A DNA stretch of 64,000 nucleotides. Origin: Propionicimonas sp020161015. GTDB lineage: Bacteria; Actinomycetota; Actinomycetes; Propionibacteriales; Propionibacteriaceae. Below the pieces are notes generated by a model. The model was not told where the DNA came from. It saw nothing but the letters and a program-made list of their open reading frames with translations, and searched no databases. Location: NCBI RefSeq assembly GCF_964266745.1, contig NZ_CAXWGX010000012.1:186001-250000 (forward strand), in the 5' to 3' direction. Positions 39,693 through 47,026 of the stretch are shown here, piece after piece. Position 1 is the first letter of the stretch. Each line of letters opens with the position of its first letter. Made by a program: the position numbers and the translations under genes.

Positions 39693-40148
39693 ATGGAGTG
39701 GCTGACTGAGCACGTGTGGGTCGTGTGGATGTCGATCGCGGCGATCCTGGGCGTCACCGAGCTCCTCACGCTCGACTTCACGCTGCTGATGCTGGCGGGG
39801 GGAGCCCTCGCCGGCGGGGCCGCCGCGCTGCTGTTCCCCGGGCTGCTGTGGGTGCAGATCCTCGCCGCCGTCGTGGTAGCCGTGGCGATGCTCGGCCTGC
39901 TTCGCCCCACCTTGCTGCGCCGGGTGCGGGCGCTGCCCGGCTACCGCTCGAGCGTCGACAAGATGGTCGGCAGCCCGGGCGTCGCGCTCACCGAGGTCAC
40001 CGCCGCCACCGGCGAGGTGAAGGTGTCCGGGGAGGTCTGGTCGGCCCACAGCCTCGAGGGGAGCATTCCCGCGGGTACGGAGGTCGAGGTCTACCGCATC
40101 GACGGCGCCATCGCCATCGTCTACCCCCGCAACATCGCGCTGCCCTGA
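39693..40148 (+). CDS. NfeD-family membrane protein
   Basis: 151 aa short-form NfeD: three or four hydrophobic segments (about residues 10-80) then the C-terminal OB-fold domain (VGSPGVALTEVTAATGEVKVSGEVWSA). NfeD proteins partner with SPFH proteins in membrane microdomains, and here an SPFH gene follows after 63 bases. Start ATG 39693 with GAAGGAGG upstream. Confidence 0.92.
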   Translation: MEWLTEHVWVVWMSIAAILGVTELLTLDFTLLMLAGGALAGGAAALLFPGLLWVQILAAVVVAVAMLGLLRPTLLRRVRALPGYRSSVDKMVGSPGVALTEVTAATGEVKVSGEVWSAHSLEGSIPAGTEVEVYRIDGAIAIVYPRNIALP

Positions 40149-40160
40149 CCCGGAGCGCGT

Positions 40161-40200
40161 GAACACCTGAAAAGCCCGAACACCTGAGAACCCGAACAGG
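40161..40200 (+). repeat. GAACACCTGA direct repeats in nfeD-SPFH spacer
   Basis: GAACACCTGA at 40161-40170 and 40178-40187 with a truncated copy GAACAGG from about 40194, a period of about 17 bases. The third copy runs into the ribosome binding site of the SPFH gene. Confidence 0.6.
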
Positions 40201-40211
40201 AAGAAACCCCG

Positions 40212-41414
40212 ATGCCCGAGATCCTGTCCATCATCATCAGCCTGATGATCGCCGCGGTGGTGGTGACCATCCTGCTGCGCGCCGTGCGGGTGATCCGGCA
40301 ACAACAGGTGGGCGTCGTGGAGCGGCTGGGCAAGTTCCGCCGCACCCTCGAGCCCGGGCCGCACCTCCTGGTGCCGGTGATCGATGCCGTCCGCTACACC
40401 ATGGACATGCGCGAGGCGGTCGTGCCGTTCCCGCCGCAGGGCGTGATCACCGAGGACAACCTGATGGTGAACATCGACTCGGTGATCTACTACCAGGTCG
40501 TCGACCCGGTCCGGGCGGCGTACGAGGCCCAGAACTACATCCAGGCCATCGAGCAGCTCACGATGACCACGCTGCGCAACATCATCGGTGGCCTGGACCT
40601 CGAGCAGACGCTGACCAGCCGCGAGGAGATCAACCAGAAGCTGCGCGCCGTGCTGGACGAGGCGACCGGCAAGTGGGGCATCAAGGTGAACCGCGTCGAG
40701 CTGCGCTCGATCGAGCCGCCGGCCACGATCAGGGACGCGATGGAGAAGGGCGCGCGGGCCGAGCGGGACAAGCGCGCGGCGATCCTGCTGGCCGAGGGCC
40801 AGCGCCAGTCGCAGATCCTGTCCGCGTCCGGCGACCGGGAGGCGTCGATCCTGCGCGCGCAGGGCGAACGCGAGTCCGCGGTCCTGCGCGCGCAGGCCGA
40901 CCGCCAGGCGGCGATGTTGCGGGCCGAGGGCGAGGCGCAGGCCATCACCACGACCTTCAACGCGATCCACGCCGGCAAGCCGACGCAGTCGCTGCTGGCC
41001 TACCAGTACCTGCGCATGCTGCCCAACCTCGCCCGCGGCGAGTCGAACAAGGTCTGGATCGTGCCGAGCGAGCTGAACGACGCGCTCAAGGGCCTGGGCC
41101 AGCTCGCCGGGACGGCGGCCGCCGGGGGTCTCCGCGCCGGGGCCGAGGAGGCCGAGGAGGGCGAGTTCTCCGCGCCGAAGCCCGTCGACGTGTTCGCCGA
41201 GATCGAGGCGCAGAAGAAGATCGACGAGGCCAACTCCCAGGCGTCGGTGCAGCAGGCGATCGCCGAGGCGGAGGCGCTCGAGGGACGCCGGGCCGCACGG
41301 TTGGCCACCGAGGCCGGCAACGCGCTGACCACGGGGCGTCCGGACGCGGCTCCCCAGCGGGCGGACCTCGAGGAGACGCCGGAGCAGCAGCCGCAGGAGC
41401 GTCCCGCGGAGTGA
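40212..41414 (+). CDS. SPFH/Band 7 protein (paraslipin/QmcA-like)
   Basis: 400 aa. One N-terminal membrane segment (about residues 4-24), the SPFH domain starting RVIRQQQVGVVERLGKFRRTLEPGPHLLVP, a helical repeat region (ILSASGDREASILRAQGERESAVLRAQADRQAAML) and a Glu/Pro-rich tail. With NfeD it forms the classic NfeD-SPFH pair found in the same position in mycobacteria (from memory). Membrane microdomain or protease-modulating role is inferred. Followed by a convergent hairpin. Confidence 0.94.
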   Translation: MPEILSIIISLMIAAVVVTILLRAVRVIRQQQVGVVERLGKFRRTLEPGPHLLVPVIDAVRYTMDMREAVVPFPPQGVITEDNLMVNIDSVIYYQVVDPVRAAYEAQNYIQAIEQLTMTTLRNIIGGLDLEQTLTSREEINQKLRAVLDEATGKWGIKVNRVELRSIEPPATIRDAMEKGARAERDKRAAILLAEGQRQSQILSASGDREASILRAQGERESAVLRAQADRQAAMLRAEGEAQAITTTFNAIHAGKPTQSLLAYQYLRMLPNLARGESNKVWIVPSELNDALKGLGQLAGTAAAGGLRAGAEEAEEGEFSAPKPVDVFAEIEAQKKIDEANSQASVQQAIAEAEALEGRRAARLATEAGNALTTGRPDAAPQRADLEETPEQQPQERPAE

Positions 41415-41442
41415 GCCGGCGGGCGCGCGTGGGCCCGGCTCA
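41412..41442. terminator. Bidirectional terminator spanning both stop codons
   Basis: TGAGCCGG (41412-41419) and CCGGCTCA (41435-41442) form an 8-bp stem with a 15-base GC-rich loop. The arms contain the TGA stops of the SPFH and TetR genes. Confidence 0.5.
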
Positions 41443-42027
41443 GCCGGGCGCGCCGCCCAGGCCGAGCAGGTCGACCAGGTAGTCCAGGTGCCCGGCCATG
41501 TCGATGCCGGGGTCCAGCAGCCACTGGGTCTGGAGGCCGTCGGCGACCGCCAGCAGGAGGGCGGCGACCCGGTCGGCGTCCAGGGTGTCGCTGAGCGTGC
41601 CGGCCGCCTGGCGGGCGCGCAGGTCGTCGGCCATCCGCTGGCGCAACCGCCCGTACCGCTCGACGAACGCCTGGTGGGCAGGATGGGCGGGGTCGGTCGC
41701 CTCGACGGAGAACTGGGCGTGCAGCTGCACCAGGCCGGGGACGTCCGCGTTGTGCCGCACGACCTTCACCAGCAGGTCCGGCACCGTCCCGGCCCCGGGC
41801 GCGCTGCGGGCACGATCGACCTCGTCGCGCTTGCGCAGGACCTCGGCGAACAGCTCCTCCTTGCAGGAGAAGTAGTGCAACAGCCCGGCCTGGCTCAGCC
41901 CGACCGCCGTGGCCAGTTCACGGACGGACGTCCGCCGGTAGCCGGTGCGGGCAATGACCTCCAGCGCGGTGGCCAGGATCTCCTCGCGCTTGGCAAGGCC
42001 CTTGGCGTAGCGGGCGGGGCGTGGCAC
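41440..42027 (-). CDS. TetR/AcrR family regulator
   Basis: 195 aa. HTH at about residues 28-60 (RTSVRELATAVGLSQAGLLHYFSCKEELFAEVL), followed by a C-terminal helical ligand domain. Predicted leaderless: TACGAT ends 6 bases before GTG 42027. It may control the transporter gene just upstream on the same strand, but the two are separated by 34 bases and the transporter has its own -10-like element. Ligand unknown. Confidence 0.9.
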   Translation of the reverse strand: MPRPARYAKGLAKREEILATALEVIARTGYRRTSVRELATAVGLSQAGLLHYFSCKEELFAEVLRKRDEVDRARSAPGAGTVPDLLVKVVRHNADVPGLVQLHAQFSVEATDPAHPAHQAFVERYGRLRQRMADDLRARQAAGTLSDTLDADRVAALLLAVADGLQTQWLLDPGIDMAGHLDYLVDLLGLGGAPG

Positions 42028-42033
42028 CTGCTC

Positions 42034-42039
42034 ATCGTA
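42034..42039 (-). promoter_or_regulatory. -10 element for leaderless TetR gene
   Basis: TACGAT on the minus strand, 6 bases before GTG 42027. Confidence 0.5.
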
Positions 42040-42060
42040 GGGCGAGCACGTGCCCCGGGC

Positions 42061-43059
42061 TCAGGACGGCGAGGGCGTGGGATCGGCGGCGTCGGCGCCG
42101 GCCGCGCGCGCGTAGCGTCCGGCGAGGGCGCTGCACGCCATCAACTGCGCCTGGTGGAAGAGCACCAGCGGCAGCATCAACAGCCCCAGCGGCTGGCCGG
42201 CGAACAGGACACCCGCCATCGGCAACCCGCTGGCCAGCGACTTCTTGGTTCCGCAGAACTGGATCGCGATCGCGTCCTCGCGCGAGAAGCCGAGGGCCCG
42301 CGCCGTCCACCAGGTGAGGCCGAGCATCACGGCCAGCACCACCAGGCAGATCAGGAGCAGCACCAGGAGCGAGACCCAGGAGGTCTGCGTCCACATGCCC
42401 TCGCGCATCCCCGCGGAGAACGCCGCGTACACGACGAGGACGATCGAGCCGCGGTCGACGAGCTTCAGCTGGGGGTGGGCGGCGACGAAGCCCGCCGTCC
42501 ACCGGCGCGACAGCTGGCCGAGCACGAACGGAAGGAACAGCTGGAGCACGATCTCGACGATGGTCGAGGTCGTGAACGCCACGTGGCCCGTCCCGCTCAT
42601 CAGCAGCCAGCACAGCAGGGGGGTGAGGAAGACCCCGAGGATGTTGGACGCGGACGCGCTGACCACCGCTCCCGCGACGTTGCCACGGGCGATCGAGGTG
42701 AAGGCGATCGAGCTCTGCACGGTGGACGGCACGAGCGTCAGGTAGAGCAACCCCGACTGGAGTCCCGGATCGAGCACGGAGCCGGTGGCCGCGACCAGGG
42801 CCAGGCCGAGGAGCGGGAACGCGACGTAGGTGAACGCGAGGATGACGCCGTGGAGCCGCCAGTGCCGCAGGCCGGCGAGCGTCTCCGCGGGACTCAGGCG
42901 AGCCCCGTAGAGGAAGAACAGCAGGGCGATCGCTGCGGTGGTGGCGACCTCGAGGGCGTCGGCCCAGACGCCGGAGGCGGGAAAGATCGAGGCCAGGACG
43001 GCCGCCGTGACGATGGCGAGCAGGAACCGGTCGATCGGCAAGCGCGTGAGCCAGGACAT
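42061..43059 (-). CDS. Bile acid:sodium symporter-family transporter (SBF-like)
   Basis: 332 aa with about ten hydrophobic segments. RLPIDRFLLAIVTAAVLASIFPASG, LFFLYGARLSP, LTLVPSTVQSSIAFTSIARGN and IQFCGTKKSLASGLPMA are characteristic of the SBF-like (PF13593/YfeH) branch of BASS transporters. Substrate unknown; few such bacterial proteins have been characterised. TAGTCT lies 8 bases before ATG 43059. Confidence 0.92.
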   Translation of the reverse strand: MSWLTRLPIDRFLLAIVTAAVLASIFPASGVWADALEVATTAAIALLFFLYGARLSPAETLAGLRHWRLHGVILAFTYVAFPLLGLALVAATGSVLDPGLQSGLLYLTLVPSTVQSSIAFTSIARGNVAGAVVSASASNILGVFLTPLLCWLLMSGTGHVAFTTSTIVEIVLQLFLPFVLGQLSRRWTAGFVAAHPQLKLVDRGSIVLVVYAAFSAGMREGMWTQTSWVSLLVLLLICLVVLAVMLGLTWWTARALGFSREDAIAIQFCGTKKSLASGLPMAGVLFAGQPLGLLMLPLVLFHQAQLMACSALAGRYARAAGADAADPTPSPS

Positions 43060-43067
43060 CGCCGCAC

Positions 43068-43073
43068 AGACTA
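43068..43073 (-). promoter_or_regulatory. -10 element of the SBF-like transporter gene
   Basis: TAGTCT on the minus strand ends 8 bases before ATG 43059; leaderless or nearly so. Confidence 0.4.
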
Positions 43074-43151
43074 CCCAGCCTGCGGGTGGATGCCCGCCGT
43101 GGCCACGCCGGCGCACCGGCGACCGGCGTCCGGAGCGTCGAGCGCCGGGCA

Positions 43152-43157
43152 TAGGAT
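43152..43157 (+). promoter_or_regulatory. -10 element for leaderless TrmH-family gene
   Basis: TAGGAT, 7 bases before GTG 43165. Confidence 0.55.
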
Positions 43158-43164
43158 CACCGCC

Positions 43165-43968
43165 GTGGCCACCGTGATCCGTGTCGAGAGCGCGGCGGAC
43201 CCGCGGCTTGCCGACTACGTGGGGCTGCGGGAGGCCACCCTCCGGCACCTGCTGGAGACCGAGCAGGGCGTCTTCATCGCGGAGGGCAGCAAGGTGATCC
43301 GGCGGGCCCTCGCCGCCGGCTACCCGCCGCGGTCCTTCCTGCTGGCCGAGCGCTGGCTGGCGGAGCTCGCCGACATCGTCGAGCCGCTGGACGCGCCAGT
43401 CTACGTGGTGAGCGAGCAGCTGGCGGAGGAGGTGACCGGCTTCCACGTCCATCGGGGCGCGCTCGCGTCCCTGCACCGGGTGTCACGGCACGGGGTGGCC
43501 GACGTGCTCTCCGGGCGACGCGTGATGGTGCTGGAGGACCTTGTCGACCACACGAACGTCGGCGCGATCATCCGGAACGCCGCCGGCCTGGGGTGGGACG
43601 GGCTGCTGGTCAGCGCGCACTGCGCCGACCCGCTGTACCGGCGCTCGGTGAAGGTCTCGATGGGGACGGTGTTCTCGCTGCCGTGGGCCCGGCTCGAGCC
43701 GCGGGTCGCGATCGGGGACCTGCTCCACGGGGCCGGCTTCCGCGTCGCCGCGCTCGCGCTGTCCGACGATGCCGTCGATCTCGCCGACTTCGCCGCGACC
43801 GTCACGCCGCAGGACCGGGTGGCGGTGCTGCTGGGGACGGAGGGGCACGGGCTGAGCGACGCCTGGGTCGCGGCGGCCGACGCCGTCGTGCGGATCCCGA
43901 TGCGGGCGGGTGTCGACTCGCTCAACGTGGCCGCGACGAGTGCGATCGCCGGCTACGTGCTCGCCTGA
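43165..43968 (+). CDS. TrmH/SpoU-family RNA 2'-O-methyltransferase
   Basis: 267 aa. An N-terminal substrate-binding domain precedes the SPOUT fold with its three motifs: DLVDHTNVGAIIRNAAGLG, VLLGTEGHGLSD and IPMRAGVDSLNVAATSAI. Target could be tRNA or 23S rRNA; not decidable. The upstream 105 bases hold the two opposed -10 elements of this gene and the transporter. Confidence 0.92.
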   Translation: MATVIRVESAADPRLADYVGLREATLRHLLETEQGVFIAEGSKVIRRALAAGYPPRSFLLAERWLAELADIVEPLDAPVYVVSEQLAEEVTGFHVHRGALASLHRVSRHGVADVLSGRRVMVLEDLVDHTNVGAIIRNAAGLGWDGLLVSAHCADPLYRRSVKVSMGTVFSLPWARLEPRVAIGDLLHGAGFRVAALALSDDAVDLADFAATVTPQDRVAVLLGTEGHGLSDAWVAAADAVVRIPMRAGVDSLNVAATSAIAGYVLA

Positions 43969-43990
43969 GGCGGCCCTGCGACCGCCCGAG

Positions 43991-44009
43991 GGCTGGCCGC
44001 AGGCCAGCC
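43991..44009. terminator. Terminator between the TrmH-family gene and def
   Basis: GGCTGGCC and GGCCAGCC form a perfect 8-bp stem over a GCA loop in the 42-base convergent gap. Confidence 0.6.
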
Positions 44010-44010
44010 G

Positions 44011-44607
44011 TCACTCGGCGGCTGAGGTCTTCCGCGGCGTCAGCGGCCAGTCCTCCGGGTAGAGGTGGGACAGTTCCTCGTGCTGGGCGTAGAGCTTCCG
44101 CCGCAGCCGGTTGGACAGCCGGTCGCCGAAGACCGTGCCCTTGAGGTGGTCGGTCTCGTGCTGCAGGCAGCGGGCGAGCAGCCCGGTGCCGTGCACGGTG
44201 ACCGGGTTCCCCCACGGGTCGAGCCCGGTCACGGAGGCCTTGTCTGGGCGTGCCAGCGGCTGGTAGCCACCGGGCAGGGACAGGCAGCCCTCGTCGGTCG
44301 ACTCGAGGTTGCGCTGGTCGCCCTCGGGCAGGATCAGCACCGGGTTGCAGATCGCGCCTACCCGGTTGACGTCGTCCTCGTCCGGGCAGTCGTAGACGAA
44401 CAGCGACAGGTCCACGCCGACCTGGGTGGCGGCCAGGCCCACCCCGTGCGACGCCTCCATGGTCGCGAACATGTCGCGGACGAGCGTGCGCAGGTCGTCG
44501 TCGAAGCTGGTGACGGGTCGCGTCGGCGCGTGCATCACCGGTTCCCCCCAGCGAGTGATCCGTCGCAGCGCGCCGCCCGTGGTCAGCTCCTCGATGCCCA
44601 TGCCCAT
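44011..44607 (-). CDS. def: Peptide deformylase
   Basis: Removes the N-formyl group from nascent proteins. About 198 aa. All three motifs are present: GVGLAATQVG, EGCLSLPG and HETDH (metal Cys and His ligands). The start is uncertain: ATG 44637, GTG 44616 and ATG 44607 are all in frame. TAAGAT at 44641-44636 would be a -10, putting transcription downstream of ATG 44637, and the conserved GIEELTTGG begins right after 44601. I chose 44607. Confidence 0.94.
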   Translation of the reverse strand: MGMGIEELTTGGALRRITRWGEPVMHAPTRPVTSFDDDLRTLVRDMFATMEASHGVGLAATQVGVDLSLFVYDCPDEDDVNRVGAICNPVLILPEGDQRNLESTDEGCLSLPGGYQPLARPDKASVTGLDPWGNPVTVHGTGLLARCLQHETDHLKGTVFGDRLSNRLRRKLYAQHEELSHLYPEDWPLTPRKTSAAE

Positions 44608-44758
44608 CCGTTTCACGTCTCGTCGAACGGGTGTCATCTTAGGACCACCATCGCCGGGGCCCCCGACGCTGCCGCCCCTGTGCGCACCGATCCGGCGGAC
44701 GCGCGGGAGGCCGCGCCGGCCGACCACCACCGGGCGCGCGGGTCCGCGACTCCCTGTT

Positions 44759-44786
44759 CCCCGGCGCGGCCGCTTGCGCGCCGGGG
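44759..44786. repeat. Perfect GC hairpin upstream of xerC
   Basis: CCCCGGCGCG and CGCGCCGGGG form a 10-bp perfect stem with an 8-base loop, ending 23 bases before the xerC start. No promoter element is visible in the def-xerC gap; role unknown. Confidence 0.5.
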
Positions 44787-44809
44787 CGGGCCGGGGCGAC
44801 GCTGGCCGG

Positions 44810-45751
44810 GTGGTGCAGCGCGAGGAGATCGGTCCGGCGGAGGTCGCGCTGCTGGCCGCCTTCGCCGACCACCTGCGGCTGGAACGGGGCCTGTCTCCCC
44901 ACACCGTGCGCGCCTACACCGGTGACCTGACCAGCCTCTTCGTGCACCTCGCCCACGTCGGCGACGGGGGCGCCGGCGACGTGACGCTCGCCGACCTCAG
45001 GACGTGGCTCGCCAACCAGCACGCCACCGGCGCCGACCGCGCCACCCTGCAGCGTCGGGCGGCGGGGGCGCGCACGTTCTTCGCCTGGGCCGCCCGCACG
45101 GGCCGGCTGCCGTCCGATCCGGCGCAGTCGTTGCGCTCGCCGAGGGTGGACCGGCGCCTCCCGCCCACGATCGAGGTGGACCAGGCACGGGCCGTGCTGG
45201 ACGGCCTCGCTGCGCGCGTCGACGAGGCGACCGAGCCCGACGAGCTGGCCGCGCGACGCCGGGACCTCGCCATGGTGGAGGTGCTGTACGCGGCCGGGAT
45301 CCGCGTCTCCGAGCTCGCCGGACTGAACCTGCCCGACCTGGACGCCCAGCGCAGCCTGCTGCGGGTGCTCGGCAAGGGGGGGAAGCAGCGGACGGTGCCC
45401 CTGGGCGTGCCGGCGCTGAGGGCTCTGGACGGCTGGCTGGCGGTGCGCGGGCGTCTCGCCCGTCCGGCGGCGGGCCAGGCCCTCTTCGTCGGCGACCGCG
45501 GTGCCCGGATCGATCCCCGTGTGGTCCGCCGGCTCGTCCACCGGGCTCTGGCGGGCGTTCCCGACGCTCCGGACCTCGGCCCCCACGGCCTGCGGCACGC
45601 GATGGCGACCCACCTCCTCGAGGGTGGCGCGGACCTGCGCTCGGTCCAGGAGCTGCTGGGCCATTCCTCGCTGGCGACGACGCAGCTCTACACGCACGTG
45701 TCGGGCGACCGCCTGCGTCGGGCCTACCAGCAGGCGCACCCCCGGGCCTGA
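44810..45751 (+). CDS. xerC: Tyrosine recombinase XerC
   Basis: Chromosome dimer resolution with XerD at dif. 313 aa. N-terminal core-binding SAM-like domain (HLRLERGLSPHTVRAYTGDL), C-terminal catalytic domain with Arg (AAGIRVSELAGL), HxxR (HGLRHAMATHLL), His (LGHSSLATTQLY) and the nucleophile Tyr in TQLYTHVSG. No dif-like site is visible nearby. Not a mobile element integrase: it sits in the conserved xerC-M23-rpsB-tsf context. GTG 44810 or 44813 are both possible starts. Confidence 0.93.
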   Translation: MVQREEIGPAEVALLAAFADHLRLERGLSPHTVRAYTGDLTSLFVHLAHVGDGGAGDVTLADLRTWLANQHATGADRATLQRRAAGARTFFAWAARTGRLPSDPAQSLRSPRVDRRLPPTIEVDQARAVLDGLAARVDEATEPDELAARRRDLAMVEVLYAAGIRVSELAGLNLPDLDAQRSLLRVLGKGGKQRTVPLGVPALRALDGWLAVRGRLARPAAGQALFVGDRGARIDPRVVRRLVHRALAGVPDAPDLGPHGLRHAMATHLLEGGADLRSVQELLGHSSLATTQLYTHVSGDRLRRAYQQAHPRA

Positions 45752-45759
45752 GCCGGTCG

Positions 45760-46713
45760 TCACCGGAAGCGCTCCGGGTCGACGTACCGGCCGTCGACAA
45801 GGACGCCGAAGTGCAGGTGACAGCCCGTCGACCAGCCGGTGCTGCCCACCGAGCCGACGACCTCGCCACGTCGCACCCACTGGCCGGGCCGGACGCGGTA
45901 GCCGGTGGCGTGCAGGTAGACGGTGACGAGGTGGTGGCCGCCCACGGTGCCGTGGTCGAGTTCCAGCCGGTGGCCGGACGCCGGGTCGTGGCTCACGCGG
46001 GCCACGCGTCCCTGCGCCGCTGCCCTGATCGGCTCACCGCACCCGGCCCGGAGGTCCACCCCGGCGTGCAGCCGCCACTCGTGGAAGATGGGGTGCAGCC
46101 GACGGCCGAAGCCCGAGCCCACCGCCCCCGGCACCGGCGGGTCGAGCACGCCCACCACGGCGCCACCTGCGCCGAGGGCGTCGTGCCGGTAGCCCTCGAG
46201 GGCCACCACGCGGGCCGCAGCGTCCCCGGGCAGCAGGCGGACCCCCGAGGTGCCCAGCAGTTCGAGCGGGTCGAGATACGCCTCGCCGCGCCTCAACCCC
46301 CAGTGAAGGCACTGCCCGCCGGGGCAGGCGTGGCCCGCGGCCAGCCGGCCGATCACCTGCCCGGTCGAGACCCGGGTGCCCACCCGCACCAGGGGACGGA
46401 CCGGGAGGTAGGTCGTGCGCAGTTCCCCGTGCGAGACGACCACCACCTCCCGTCCGGCCACCGTTCCGGCGAAGACGACCCGACCCGCCATGGCCGCCAC
46501 CACCTCGGTGCCCACCGCGCCGAGCAGGTCGACCCCTCGATGGCCGGACAGCCACGGCATCGCCGGCGGGTCGAACCCGCGGGCCACGGGACCGGCGAGC
46601 GGCAGGACCCCCCATCCCGCCGCCCGCGCGGGAGCGGCCACGGCGACCGCCCCCGCGAGCGCGACCAGCACCGCCGTGAGCCACGCGACAGCGTGGTTGC
46701 GCACCGTCCCCAT
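45760..46713 (-). CDS. Secreted protein with two tandem M23 (LytM) domains
   Basis: 317 aa. Signal peptide (about 1-32, AAPARAAG cleavage region). First M23-like domain ~40-153: His58 and Asp62 (HRGVD) are kept but the HxH motif is C135-L-H137, so its zinc site is broken. Second domain ~198-316: His216/Asp220 (HAGVD) and HLH 299-301 are intact, so it should be a working zinc endopeptidase on peptidoglycan. In related actinobacteria the gene before rpsB usually has a single M23 domain like the first. The degenerate domain may act as substrate-binding or regulatory module. GGAGG precedes ATG 46713. Confidence 0.9.
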   Translation of the reverse strand: MGTVRNHAVAWLTAVLVALAGAVAVAAPARAAGWGVLPLAGPVARGFDPPAMPWLSGHRGVDLLGAVGTEVVAAMAGRVVFAGTVAGREVVVVSHGELRTTYLPVRPLVRVGTRVSTGQVIGRLAAGHACPGGQCLHWGLRRGEAYLDPLELLGTSGVRLLPGDAAARVVALEGYRHDALGAGGAVVGVLDPPVPGAVGSGFGRRLHPIFHEWRLHAGVDLRAGCGEPIRAAAQGRVARVSHDPASGHRLELDHGTVGGHHLVTVYLHATGYRVRPGQWVRRGEVVGSVGSTGWSTGCHLHFGVLVDGRYVDPERFR

Positions 46714-47026
46714 ACCGCCATCCTCCGCGGGCCGGGCCCGTGCCGCGTCAGGGCGGGGCGCCGCCTGTGGACAACGGGGCGGTTGTGGACGACGGGCGCC
46801 GCGGCCCGGTTGGCGGGCGCACCGCCCCAGCGCGTACAATCTGCGCAGCGTCCCGGCAGATCCGGGTCGACTTCGCACGCAGTCCTACCGCCTCAGGGCG
46901 GGCCGGCCCCGTGGTCCCAGCGATGGGTGGGCACCCGGCGACCGCGTCAGGCGGACCGAAGAGCTCGGTCCGGACAACCCAAGCGGGTCCGGCATGCCCG
47001 GACACCCCGCGCAGAAAGGAACGGCC
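46714..47026 (+). promoter_or_regulatory. rpsB promoter and structured leader
   Basis: 313-base divergent gap without a gene. TACAAT (46835-46840) is the best -10 in the window, with TTGGCG at 46810-46815 as a possible -35 (19-base spacer). The leader of about 180 bases contains two hairpins: GGACCGA/TCGGTCC (46953-46971) and GTCCGG/CCGGAC (46987-47003), ending at the ribosome binding site AGAAAGGA. A ribosomal protein S2 autoregulatory leader is plausible but no known motif is recognised. The rest is GC-rich sequence in which I see nothing. Confidence 0.55.

Noticed and set aside
44636..44641. TAAGAT as a leaderless -10 for def
   Set aside because: It overlaps the first in-frame ATG, and no start codon lies 6-9 bases downstream. 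It may still be an ordinary -10, which is why the start was moved downstream.
44810..45751. XerC gene as an integrase of a mobile element
   Set aside because: It lies in a conserved housekeeping context before rpsB, with no att-like repeats or element genes.
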